Source: Balanoglossus misakiensis
Taxonomy: Eukaryota > Hemichordata
Direction of reading: 5' to 3'
Length of the DNA: 64,000 nt
Assembly: GCA_040954595.2 (NCBI GenBank)
Contig: CM082591.2
Coordinates: 1,054,001-1,118,000 of the forward strand
Shown: piece by piece, positions 26,639 to 38,202 of the stretch
Position numbering within the stretch: position 1 is the stretch's first letter
How the letters are laid out: each line of letters starts with the position of its first letter
Program-made: the position numbers and the translations under genes
Notes under the pieces: model-generated
Seen by the model: the letters and a program-made list of their open reading frames with translations, nothing else
Told to the model about the DNA's origin: nothing
Database searches by the model: none

Positions 26639-28890
26639 AATGTGAAACCAGAAAGAAAAGAACTTACTATCCAAGAGAATTAAACATTTGAGAACACATC
26701 GCCGTTAACCTTCCATTATACCGGATGTTATTGTCATCCGCCATATTGGATGTCTATGACCTCTGACCCGGTGAAAGGTTCTGTTATCATAGCGCAGCCC
26801 GTTTGATATTAGAGCACTTTCCACAATTTTTTTGTGGGATGAATTCATGTAAACGGGGAACCTTCTATTCTGGTCTTTACAAATATAAGATATTCAGAAT
26901 TTTCAGTTTTTGTACTCAAGACATGGCACAGGCGCTAATGAACCACCTACTAGTATATCAAGCAAAAGCTGGTAATCATCTTTCAAAATTTGGTATAATC
27001 ATGTTGATTTATATTAATTTCGTTGCAGGTGAAAAGTTTGTATAAATTCAATAAGACTACAATTGTGTTGTTAACTGATAGGATACGTGTGAGTGAGAAA
27101 AACAGGAACTGGCTTTGTATCTTGTCGTTATTGCAGAGTGCGAATAGGCCTACGCAGTTTAGCTTTGACAGTAGTGAACGTAACGGTCGACCGTTTTCTG
27201 TGTCGACAGAGATGGCGTACTGTCAAGGAGATTAGGGTCGGGAGGGATTTATGCTTACTGCCAACACCGTTATGAGAAAAATTTGTACAAGGTGTGTGAA
27301 GTTGAGTTTATGATTAACTCGGGCTATTCGTATGTAAACACAGTAAATGTACATTGCTATTACATGAAACATATATAACATTTTGTTTTCAATATTAAGC
27401 ATGAGATGTATTAAAACATAACCTTCAATTATTTACCAAGTTTCTGTGACTAAGTTATTCTTTGTAGTTTAGATACGACAGTGAGAACACTCATATACTC
27501 CCACACAAACATATTTCAAAGATGGCGTCATCGACGCTATCGTGGGCATATGATGGCGGATTGATACATTAAGGTTTTACAGTGAACAATGCAAAGAGTC
27601 AGCCCTATCCGTCTCTACGTAGGAATGGAACGCGATGGTTATCACTTCACCTGGTCAATGATTAACTTGAATACAATTACGTCGTGCAAAGTGGAGACTG
27701 GGCGGTTGGATATTTTTCATTCCATCTTGCCTCAGATATTTTCATATTTTTTATCACGGGAATTGAAGCACCGGAGGTAAGGTACTTTTTTATTTCACGT
27801 AACTTGATGGTGAAACTTTCAGGGCGAATAAAGTGCCACCGTCTGCAACCTGTTAGCATGAATGCCGACATATTACATATGCATTGTGTTAGGACGTCGA
27901 CAGGGTTTTCATTATGGCGATATATATTTTGGTTCTGTTGACCGTCTTGCAATCCATTTTGCTTGACCGAATTTTTGTTTAGCGTTATTTCGCGACAATG
28001 ACATCAAAATGGCGGTACTGGCTGAAAACAATATTGAGACATTAGCGCCAAATTTCCAAAGCAAACCGTCCATGTCTGAGGTCATGTAGCTGTCGGCCAC
28101 TAGATTGAAACGGCCAGTTTAAAATTAACTATCCGCCATTTTATAAAACGCTTCGCATGCTTCAAGTTGTTGTAAAACTGCAGCTGCGGAAAGAAAGAAA
28201 ATTGTCCCCGTCTTGAGGTAAGAGAACGCACTAAATGCATTGCTATTATAAAAGGGGGTATCACGCGACGGTGTTAAAAATAATACAAACCTAAGCAAAG
28301 ATTTATCAGTGTTTAAGTTACAAGTTATGTTTCCCGCTTTTATCGTATTTACAAAACTTTAATCAGATAAAGTAATTATAATCGTGTGTACTAAATGGGA
28401 CAGTTATTTTGGACTTGTAAGAAAACTGCAGGTAAAGTCAGATTATGGGTTAGTTTCAGTGATATTGCCATAATAAAAAAATCAAGAATATTTTTATCCA
28501 ATTAACACGTATCACCCAAAGAAAGGAATGTTGTAAAGATATTGAAAATATATAACAATTATTTGACGGGATCGCGTTAGAATTTACATTATTGCTATTA
28601 AAAATAATTCATCTGCCGCATGTGTCGAAGTTTCTATCCATATCCAGAAGAACCTATAATGCGAGCACATTTATGGTTGACCCGACGCCATTTTAGGTCA
28701 AGCTATTGTAACATCTTGCACAGACAGGAAAAGCTAAACTTCTCGACACATTTTACTGGTATACTTTGATCTACACTCACACTTAATAATATTGTATATT
28801 TTCATCAAAATATTTTCCGTATTTTTTATTTTGGGGTATGTTTCCACTGAGAAGTTATCCGCTTAATTAAATATCATTAACAGGTGTTGA
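26639..28890. other. Spacer between CD20-like 3 and 4
   Basis: No coding exon supported. Several ATGGCG/GCCATTTT motifs (near 26740, 27520, 28005, 28135), of the kind found in YY1-type promoter sites, are scattered here, but no reading frame connects to them. A 5' UTR exon for the next gene may lie inside. Confidence 0.35.
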
Positions 28891-28966
28891 TGAGGGCATA
28901 TGGTTAGTAATGTTACAGTGAGTTTTAGGCATCTCCTATTATTGTTACAGGTAGGATACTGGCGAC

Positions 28967-29968
28967 ATGACGTCAGCGACGGCAAATCGCTTAACCGGGG
29001 TGACGTTGTTCATCTTTGGGGTAATTTTTCTCGGTCTCGGTATCACGTTCACCGTTCTCGAATGCTACGGATTCCAGATCGGATTTCAACTTTGGGGAGC
29101 TCTTGTGGTAAGTCGTTAATATTCCAATGTTTATGACAAGACGTGTAGATGTCAACATAAATCTGTTTCTATGCTCTAAAACAAATGCCTTTCACGTAAC
29201 AGCGATCGTCGTTAACTAATCTCTAACCCTCAAAGCGAAAGAACGGTACAGTGTAATTATTGTCCAACTAATCAGTGATCTGAATTTATTATTTTGTGGT
29301 TTTCAGTTTTTAATTGCTGGCGTTTTTGGAGTCTTGGCTGATAACAAGAACAAGCGAGATCTGGTAAGTACTTAATCACATATTGTGATATTGATATACA
29401 TCGTGCTCTTCACCACCCCTCCCGTTTTGAGAGGGGGGTCAGATCGACGGCCTACTCTCATACTCTTGCTACAGAATATATCTATTCTCTTGTATCCCTT
29501 TTCAGGTTCACGGTTACACTATTTTCTGTGCATGTTGTATCATCGCTGCTATCATCCTCATCGTGGGTCTCATCCTTGCCATTTGCAACGAATACTTCGG
29601 AGGATACTGCAGATGGTTTGATTGGTTCGCCATTGAAGGCTGCTCAGATCCGGTAAGTGGCGCTGAGCTGAGGTAGTTGTCTCCAGTCGCGAAGATTTAT
29701 TCCGAATTCAATTTAAATTTTAAAAAAGTCAGATTAAGGTTGTTAGTGTACTTTTTAAATACTTTTGACTGTATACGGTTATTCAGTTAACTAACCACTT
29801 GATTATTTTTGTTACTACAAGGTTGCTCGCATGGTCATTGACATCGTGTACCTATGCTTTGCATCAATTGGTGGAATCGTTGCCATTGGTTGCACGTATG
29901 TGGCCGCATGTGTGTCGAAAGAAGCGGAAGAAGACAGGAAACATAATCAAAAAGTCTACCAATATTAA
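28967..29968 (+). CDS. CD20/MS4A-like tetraspan 4, minimal form, 4 exons, 163 aa
   Basis: Exons 28967-29107, 29307-29363, 29506-29652, 29822-29968; in frame. An acceptor at 28950 shows the ATG lies in the second transcribed exon. Helix 1 is TLFIFGVIFLGLGITFTVLE. A divergent signature FQLWGALV precedes helix 2 (FLIAGVFGVLADN), helix 3 is CCIIAAIIILIVG-like (CIIAAIILIVGLILAIC), and helix 4 is DIVYLCFASIGGIVAIGC. The large loop between helices 3 and 4 has three cysteines and is Trp/Phe-rich (CRWFDWFAIEGC). The tail is only about 20 charged residues. The 57-nt second exon and all phase-0 junctions match the other members. The start codon overlaps a palindromic CRE (TGACGTCA). Confidence 0.82.
28968..28975. 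promoter_or_regulatory. CRE palindrome overlapping a start codon
   Basis: TGACGTCA begins at the T of the ATG of CD20-like 4. It may be chance or a downstream CREB/ATF site. Confidence 0.3.
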
Positions 29969-30010
29969 TCAAAGGCAAGTTCCTTGTCATTGTTAAAAGA
30001 CCTATCTTGA

Positions 30011-30016
30011 AATAAA
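30011..30016 (+). terminator. Putative poly(A) signal of CD20-like 4
   Basis: AATAAA 43 bp after the stop codon. A second candidate is at 30987-30992. Either could be used. Confidence 0.3.
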
Positions 30017-30319
30017 ATTATTGATATTAATGACCATACGAAAACAAAACTCTCAACTTTCAGTTGCCAATGTTGTGTGTCTGGTAGAGGAAAACTAATG
30101 CAATTTAACTTCCGTTTTTCATTTCAGAAATTTAGTGAATAAGCAACATTATGTCTACCAGTGACTGCCCCGACGCTTGGATATTTGTTCGACACATCGA
30201 GTTCATTTTTTGAGAAGAAAATGACGCCAACCTTAAAGCTGTGTTGGACAGCGCCCCCAAAAACTGTACATTGATTTAGAGGAAGTAAAAACGCCCTCTA
30301 TAGTAATCTCATATCGACA

Positions 30320-30332
30320 CCCCCCCCCCCCC
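30320..30332 (+). repeat. C13 homopolymer between 10-bp direct repeats
   Basis: Thirteen consecutive C flanked by GTAATCTCAT at 30303-30312 and 30333-30342. Confidence 0.8.
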
Positions 30333-31075
30333 GTAATCTCATCTTCCCCCAGATTATAAATTAACTAAAAATAAGTTAGAGGCAGTAGATCTCGTTTTTG
30401 AACTTCTAAAGTTGTTTTTCACTGTATACTTTTGGAACAGCATTTTCATATTTTTATCTTGGAAACATTTTTGACTGAGAAGCTTATAGTTAGAGTAGAA
30501 TAATGTTGAGAAAGTTTTTATATTAGAATGACCCATAGTATTATTTGGCCTTCGTGCTTTCTTATATTAGCTGTACTGGAATAGGTTCCATTTTACATTA
30601 ATTTCAATAACAGATTTTTGGTCATTAATACAGCATGTACTACAATTACAATTGAACTTTTCAAGAAAGCCCCTCCCCCAGTATTTTCACAAAACATTAG
30701 CAAAACATTTTTGGTTTTTAGAAATACCCGATTTCAACTCATTTTTGTGTTTTCTCATATTGTTTATAAGATTGCTAAGTTTCTTCAATTTGGCGAGTTT
30801 CACTAAAATACAAATTTGTAAATTTTCAATTAATGAATACGCTTTCTTCTGTAAAGATAACATTATTCTTTGAAACAATCATGTTACACGCAACTGGTGA
30901 GGTTTTTAGCTACATTTTTTTTTTCTAATTTCAAACAGGTGATGGTGAATTACAAATTGTTAATTCTATTTTCAATCGTTTTATAAATAAAATACTTCTC
31001 TCTTTTACATTGTTATTGAATTTGATTTTCTCGATTTTCCTGTCAGTTAATTAATACACAGTACTATGACGAGTC

Positions 31076-31166
31076 TGACGTCAGGGTTAAGGGCATGACG
31101 TCACTTATATTTGACTTCAACTTGAGCAAGTCGGCCAGGGAGCGGACTTTTTCAAATTGCGCGTGC
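31076..31166. promoter_or_regulatory. Paired CREs plus NRF1-type site, candidate upstream promoter
   Basis: Two perfect palindromic TGACGTCA sites (31076-31083 and 31096-31103) start 20 bp apart. About 55 bp later comes TGCGCGTGCGCA, which fits the NRF1 consensus. A splice-donor-like AGAGCAA|GTAAGG follows near 31199. Together these look like a promoter and non-coding first exon, perhaps for CD20-like 5, whose coding exon is preceded by an acceptor at 33880. Inferred. Confidence 0.45.
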
Positions 31167-31199
31167 GCATTTCTGGCAGCATTTCAAACTGCAGAGCAA

Positions 31200-33880
31200 G
31201 TAAGGGAAGCGACCGTACCCCTTCCGTGCCATCGTCAGGTGACACCGAGCGTTGCACAACAGATCACGATCACCAACCACATTCCTAAATGTTTTGATAA
31301 GACTAATACCAACGGAAACACAGATAACGTACCACGCTGGGCGCGCTGTATTTGTCTCCATTAAATATTAAAAAGTTACGTTGCCAAGGCGATGGTTTAA
31401 AAGCATTTGATTTTGTTACATTTTTAACACTTATTGCAAGAAAAATTGGCGATTTTTCAAGATGTCAGGCTCAACTATATCTGCAAGTTACTAAAATCAT
31501 GTACCCTACTTGAACGTATATTGCAATTAAATGTGACTGAAAAATTAAAAAATGTATATTTGTTTCAATAATTTCAAGATACGTTGGTATCATAAAAACT
31601 AGGCTTCATTTTTTTCTTTTCTCCCTTTTCTGAAGATTTTATTTCCAAAGAAGGCATATTATTGGTACTTTTATTAATGAAAGGCCAACCATGTCGTATG
31701 CAGAAGCGACAAAATGTATTTGTGATATAATTGCGTACACGTTTGAACACACCATTTGTCACGAAATGGTACGGGGATCATGTCTTGTCGTGGCCTATAT
31801 TAAATTATTTTAAGACAAGACAAATCAGTACACGTGCGTACAACGTACACTTGTTAATTGTTAATTGTGCGCACCACGGTGTGTCTTGCGCCTCGCTGCT
31901 TCAAACTGATTACATATTAAACTCCAATGTAATCTAAAGTTTTGCATCTCCACGCAGTCGTTTCACAGAGCGAAATATTTTAATAAATCCATCATTATGG
32001 CTGCCTGACGTCTTTCATGGTCATTCTCGTAAAGAGGCAGTCACGAATCAAGGCCGTCCGTGTTGGCAAGGTTGCACAGGTGTCTGTATACCTGGTTGTC
32101 TGATGTTCATCTAAGACGGTGTGGGGGAGATTCACCTGAGACCAGGATCTTCTGTTTTGTCATCTGTACAACGCCTGTAACTGTCAATGGCGGCGCTCAC
32201 GGATGTCGTCTGCCTCGTCCTGTAAACTGGTTCAACCAAGGCGTGATAACTCCTGAACCTAACTCGTGCTGTCTCCGAACTCTTTCAATCATTACAATGT
32301 TGTAATTATATCGGTTATACAATCCGGCAAACTAAACAGGTCGATGTCTCAACTCACGTAAGATGCGACGCACCCATCGAGGGTTTGGGGGTTCGGTCTG
32401 CAGATGCATCAACGCGAACACCTCTCAAAACTTCAACACTGACGTCAAACTGGGTCCAATCACAGCATGATGTTCTTGAAGACACTATTCGATGCGTAAC
32501 ACGGAAATCATCTCTCACAAAACGATAGGTCAATAGTTCGGGACGGACATCCTCGTCACAACTACAGTAAGTCTTATTGTCTTTTTCTGCCATTTTTCTT
32601 TTCATTTTTGATAAACCTACACTCGTTTGAGATAACAGCTACAGAAATGTATTTGTACATTGCAGAAGTGGCCTTATAGATCCAGATGAATAACACAGGG
32701 GTCACACACGTTTACTTTGCTATAGAATTTTCTGGTATTAATTTGTGTCACGATTCATGTCAATAAAACGTCAAGAAAATTTATCACAGCGGGGTTATTG
32801 TTGAACTTATCACCGTCGGTGGTTGCTGGCGGTTTTATAACCAAATGTTAACAAGACCTACAGTGTAAAGTCCGCTTTTGGAGTTATTTTGAGTTCGTTG
32901 CATGTGGTCTGTGTGTTTTGAGCGCAATGGTTCGCTTTGGGCCTTCCGCTCGATTGACACATAGTGCTCATCTTTCGACGCGTTTGACACGCTGTACTCT
33001 TAGAAACTTCACTTCTAGAGACAGACAGACCAGATTCAGGGGGTAGAATGGACTAAAACGAAAGGTTCGTCTTCTAGAATGTTACTCTAACCATGTCGCT
33101 GAGTTTGTCGACGGTTTAACAAGACCTAAATCATCGTTTTATCAAATTAATACTCAACTCAGTACAGCTTTGCGTGTGTTGTCAAGTCAATTATTAACAG
33201 GTGGTGTCAATGCATTGAAATTGATGACCAAGGCTTACGCGTTATCACGTGACTTACAACATCTCCCTATGAAATCAACAAGATCATCGTAAACAAGAGT
33301 TGACAACAACTGTTCGTGTCATCTTTTTTCTTTTGAATTCTTGGTTAGGGTTTCTCAAAATACGCAACAAATTGATGTATTATGTATACTTTCAAGTTTG
33401 CAATGACTTACTCGTTGTTATAACTACTTTAAGCAGGGTATAGTTTTGAAAGAAAGAAAGAAATTCTCCGTTTTTCACATAATGCAGTGAATCAAGCGTG
33501 TTTTGATGAATTCCACCTCACCTAACATTTAAAAAGTCGACGAACTTTTTGATTCTGCAATCTGAAAATAATTTATTGTGTCAGCGATCTGCAGACAACC
33601 TTTTTATCATGTTTGTTATCTACTGGATTACACTAATGGTAAAAATCTGCCCATCGTTTAACCTTTCCACGTTTCTGAATAGGATACCGTCCCAACATTG
33701 AGGAACGCGACAAGAGTGATTGGCAAAAATGTGAATGCAGTTTCACAAAATTCAGTTCATTTATAATACTACTTCTAGTTGTGTTACTTGCAATTTATTT
33801 TCAGCTGAATGCTCATATTAACCTCAACATCTTGATTGTTACAATCTTATTATAACTTAACTTTTCTTTAACTACTTCAG
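31200..33880. other. Spacer or long 5' UTR intron before CD20-like 5
   Basis: No coding exon recognised. A minus-strand frame at 32354-32605 has no domain or splice support. If the promoter at 31.1 kb serves CD20-like 5, this stretch is its first intron. Confidence 0.35.
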
Positions 33881-33900
33881 GTTTCCGCTGTGCCCAAGTT

Positions 33901-33930
33901 ATGACTGAGTTTCAGATGGTCATTACATAA
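33901..33930 (+). promoter_or_regulatory. 9-codon uORF whose stop overlaps the main start (TAATG)
   Basis: ATG ACT GAG TTT CAG ATG GTC ATT ACA TAA. The last A of the TAA is the first base of the CD20-like 5 start codon. This one-base overlap suits translational coupling or repression. An acceptor at 33880 places the uORF in the mature 5' leader. Confidence 0.6.
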
Positions 33931-36900
33931 TGTCGTCGGCAGCCACAATCATCGACCCGGCGCCTACGCCAGATTTGACGCGACGGATACGTCCGCGATC
34001 TCCAAGGAGATACAGCGAGAGTGAAATCCCCCCAAATGTGCCTGACAGTCTGTTTATGTACCTAGGGGGCGCTCACTTCATCTCAGCTGCTTTGAGTATG
34101 ATTTTGGGTGTCTTTTCAATGATACTCCGAAGTTATGGATTTTGGATTGGAACTGCTGTCTGGACCGGTATCATTGTGAGTATATGAGAATAAATAAATA
34201 AGAATCTTAAGTGATATAAAATCGCCACATGAGTACAAATGGGCTACTCCTGAATGAACTATCATTTCTTTTTAACTTTCAGTTTTTCATCACTGGTTGC
34301 CTTGGTTATGGGGTTGGACACAACAGGAAAAACAGATATATGGTAAAACATATATTCATGAAGTCCTATGAATTAATTATATTATTGATAATTAATAATC
34401 ATGTAGCATGATCAGTAGACTTGCTCTAGAATGTCTGATTGCTCATTGCTGGAGTACGGTTTATAACCACAGGTCTGTACACACCCCGACTCAAAATCGA
34501 ATCATCTTGTCCATCAGGGTCATAGATACAACATGTCCACTAATGGTCTATTTTGTTCCATCTACAGGTTTTCAGTTTTATCACCCTCTCTGCAATATCC
34601 ATTATATTTGCTGTCATCTTGTTGGTTGACTCATCTATGGCCATAGCAGGGCTTAGCGATCCTTACGCTGTATGTTCAGAGGGAGGGACATCATCTGATT
34701 GCACAGACAACCCAGTTAGTACCACAATTCTACATACTCCCCTTTAGACAACAATTATTTAAAATCTGTAAACTATATATCAATTATACATTCTATGAAT
34801 ATAGAACCATAATGACTTGAAAAGACATGGGGCTTATATTAAAGAGACTTCAGTAATACACGTTGACGTATCTACAATCAAATTTGACGTGTCTATACTA
34901 TACCAGTATTTGATTTTGAGAATGATAAAGCTCTGTTTATGTGAACATCTACAGCTACTGGTCCTTACTTATGTCTTCTGTTTCTCTTTCCTAGACTGCT
35001 GTGTTGACAGTAAATATATTGCTAATAATAACTGCCACAATAGAGACAGGATTTTCCATTATATCCATTGTGTCATGCAGTTTCGCAATCAGATGGGACA
35101 AAGTCAGGGTTGGAATGTTACAAGGTGGACAGGTGAGTGATTGACAGTGAATTTTAACCCTTTCACTCCCGGTTTCCTCTTTAAAGGGCCAATCTTTCCA
35201 TAATTGAACTGATCTTTGTCTTTATATTATTTATTCACTTGAAACTCATAACATGACAGATCCGTGTGTGTATTCTATTAAATGTATCATTTCTAGCCTT
35301 CTTTCCCACAACAGGTGTATTTCATACCGGACAGCGAGTTGTCCAGATCCCGTGAAAGTAGTCTCACTCACCCAGTCCTTGTCACTCCTTTGCCCAACTA
35401 CCACGAAGCGTTACGAATGAGTACTCGAAGACGGAGTTCAGATTTGCAATCACTTAGTGGAATGAGTGGTGAGTTTGCAGTGGACAATTAAGAATACATT
35501 TCATATCCAGTCAGGTTATCAATTTTATGTTCTGTGTATATGATATTAAACACATTTATAGATGTATCAGTATGTTGAAATGCTCTGCACTTAGTGAATG
35601 CATCATTGGGAAACAAAAGGTACTAAGCCATGTGCTTTACATCTAAGCTGTGCTTAACACATGGTCCTTTAAGAAGGCTCACATGTTCTTTATCATTCAT
35701 TCACTTGAGTGTATCTGCTTGTTTTACAGTGCCACTAACACCTGCTGTAGACCGCGACTCACTCCGCCGTTACAGACTCTACCAGGAATCTCAAAATCCC
35801 ACCCGAGACCTAGTGGAATTGTCCGTCGGAGATCTCTCCACAGTCACTTCCATGACACAAAGGAGTAACTCATCGGGACAGATTTCCATGCAAGGTCTGG
35901 AAAACCATAATACCATTGACATACTGCAAGGTGAACGAATGAGTGGTCAGCGGACACACATGCAGAGTCTTCCAGACTTGACGCCCAGAGTCATAGATGA
36001 GAGTGACTTCGCTGTGATGCATCCAAGACTACCAAGCCTCATGGCATATCCTTACTACAGACGCTCCACAGACATGACCTTGCCCTATTCGCATCATCGT
36101 ATAGAGGAAGCTTCGGAGGAGGATGATAATGAGAGTATCGAAGACGTCACTTTCAGGATTGTTCATGAACCGATGACGAGTGCGCATCAAGTCCCCAGTG
36201 TGGCCTTGCAGAGACAGGCTTGTGAAGAGATTCAGACGAACACAGAGGATACTGTGCAACACCCAAACAATTTACAATCTTGTGATCCAAGGACTTACAA
36301 TATGACAAGGGTTCCCAAATGGGGCCCGGATAATGACCATGGGATTGAGGAACAAGAGAGTGGCAGACACAGTTCTCTGGAGTCTAACGGACAAGTTCCA
36401 AGGCTGCAACATGAGGCAGCACTAGTAGGGACCATGTGCAATCATGAACTTGACCGCAACCACCAAAATCAAGGAGAGAGGACTCCTGGATGGATACATG
36501 ATAATGACCATGGAAATACGGATGTTGAGAGAAATCAAGGTTCTTTCTCTTCAGTAGGGGAAGCAAAGACTTCACAAGTGGGCATTGAATGTGACACACT
36601 AAGTCAAAGCTTGGACTATGATCTTGGATCAGGTGGGAGTAGTCTTGACCCAGACAACCAAGAGCAATTTCGATCGGGCTACATTGACAATCCAGAGCAA
36701 CCTATTTCATCCGGATACCTGTCCGGGTCATCTCCAACACCTGATCAAACAGTGGAGGGATGCATATATCCAAATTCTTCCAATGGACCTCAGGGGACTT
36801 CAGATTCCTGTATGGAAGGACACCCAAGACGTCAAACCAGATCAGAGACAAGCAACCATTCAATACAAACACATAACGAAGATTCACAAAGTGAAGACGA

Positions 36901-37048
36901 ACAAGAAGCTACAATGCTTACGAACCAGAATATGTCCAGTTCAGAAGAACTACTTTCAGAACAAACCTGTCCAGAAAATTCTTTTTCACATCTATATAAC
37001 AATACCTTCCATAATGTGGATGAATGGACGAATGAAATAAGTGTTTAA
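33930..37048 (+). CDS. CD20/MS4A-like tetraspan 5, very long tail, 6 exons, 687 aa
   Basis: Exons 33930-34175, 34283-34342, 34568-34714, 34995-35132, 35315-35468, 35730-37048; in frame. The N-terminus is Arg/Pro-rich and cytosolic. Helix 1 is GGAHFISAALSMILGVFSMI, then IGTAVWTGII and helix 2 FFITGCLGYGVG. Helix 3 is ITLSAISIIFAVILLVDSSM, followed by a two-cysteine loop (VCSEGGTSSDC), and helix 4 is VNILLIITATIETGFSIISI. The tail exceeds 480 residues. It has an LPNY motif (VTPLPNYHEAL), an LPxY-type ligand for NEDD4-class WW domains, then acidic, Asn/Gln/Ser-rich sequence with a twice-occurring D-N-D-H-G motif (PDNDHGIEEQ, HDNDHGNTDVE). The tail is encoded by one 1.3-kb exon, a design shared with CD20-like 1 but without obvious sequence similarity. 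The start follows a uORF. Confidence 0.83.
35154..35205. mobile_element. Truncated copy of the TTAA-ended MITE-like repeat
   Basis: TTAACCCTTTCACTCCCGGTTTCC and the following bases match one half of the element (reverse orientation of the 42825 copy). The other terminus is not recognisable. Located in the intron after helix 4 of CD20-like 5. Confidence 0.5.
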
Positions 37049-37623
37049 TTCACTTGTACGACTTCCAAATTTAAATTATTCAGTTTTTCATGATAGTATA
37101 TATTTAACTAAAATTTACAAGGCCAAGACTTGTCTGATACAAGTCAATGTAGTCTGTTAAATGGACAAAGATTATAGTGTCAAGTAAGGTAAAGTGGTGT
37201 TGCATGTCACTTGTGCAATTTTCAGTTATTTTTTACGGCAGAGTGGGAACTCTAACGAACAATGCATTTTCATATAGTCTCTGAACTTACGGTTAAAATA
37301 GGAGTCTGAGAAAATCTATTTTCTCTAATATGTCATTGGACTTAAAAGACAATTGAAAATTGTCCTGGTTTTCACATAAAACTACCAGTACATTTGCCGA
37401 TAAACATATATTTACAATAGAAAAGGAATTTGGGTTTAGATTTAGTCCAATTTCGTGAATCCAAAGATGGTTGTAATTTTACTAGATGGGGTCGGGTAAA
37501 ATAAAAACGTATGTTCATATTGCAATTCAATATTAAAATCTCAAATTGTGCAAAGTCAGTTCCACTTTATGATTAACCTTCTGTGACCTTTGATGACCCA
37601 ACATGAAATGAGACATTGACAAG

Positions 37624-37655
37624 AGAGGGCGCTATTGATATGGAAAGCGCCCTCT
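37624..37655. repeat. 10-bp inverted repeat in the 3' UTR
   Basis: AGAGGGCGCT and AGCGCCCTCT separated by 12 bp, in the 3' region of CD20-like 5. In RNA it would form a stable GC-rich stem. Confidence 0.6.
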
Positions 37656-37817
37656 GGTATCAAATGTCTGTATCACCAAACAGAAGCACATGAAAAAACG
37701 GAATCCACTATTCTGTAGCATAACTCCCAGATTTTGATAACTTTTCATATTTATTTGACAATATCAAAACTACAAAAAGTGGTCAGACTTAAATATTTGT
37801 AAAATTTTGTAATGACA

Positions 37818-37823
37818 AATAAA
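37818..37823 (+). terminator. Putative poly(A) signal of CD20-like 5
   Basis: AATAAA 770 bp after the stop codon, 54 bp short of the opposing NCAPH2 signal. Confidence 0.45.
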
Positions 37824-37877
37824 GTTATTCAGTACTCTACAAAATAGTACACAGTGAGACTTTCTGTTTTGTAAGAT

Positions 37878-37883
37878 TTTATT
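37878..37883 (-). terminator. Putative NCAPH2 poly(A) signal
   Basis: TTTATT on the plus strand (AATAAA on the minus), 320 bp beyond the NCAPH2 stop and facing the CD20-like 5 signal. Confidence 0.4.
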
Positions 37884-38202
37884 TGACGTGTGCAAAGTCA
37901 TACGGGAATGTGTCAAAGATAGAGTCCAACATTAACTGTCAATTTTTATATAGTAAATCAAAACTTTATGGCAGTATAGGTAAGGTGTATGGTGTGATAC
38001 CAGGGTGTTTAGTTTCTGTCCTCCAGTTGATTGTTCAGTGGTCTCACACAAGATTCTTCATGTCGATGTGTACAAAATATAATATTTTTCCACACTGGAA
38101 TCTGGTACTGCACTTATCACAAGTGATTCTGATTGCTTATTGCCTTCGCAATCTCAGACCATGCAGTATATAAGTACATCGTACACATTTCCCAGGTGTA
38201 AA

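Noticed and set aside
27589-27952. Overlapping frames, one with a hydrophobic FIFFITG stretch, as a possible sixth CD20-like gene
   Set aside because: No PxWxG signature, no matching exon sizes or neighbouring helix exons; the FFITG likeness is too short.
32354-32605. 83-codon minus-strand frame starting MKRKMAEKDN
   Set aside because: No recognisable domain, no splice partners and no promoter context.
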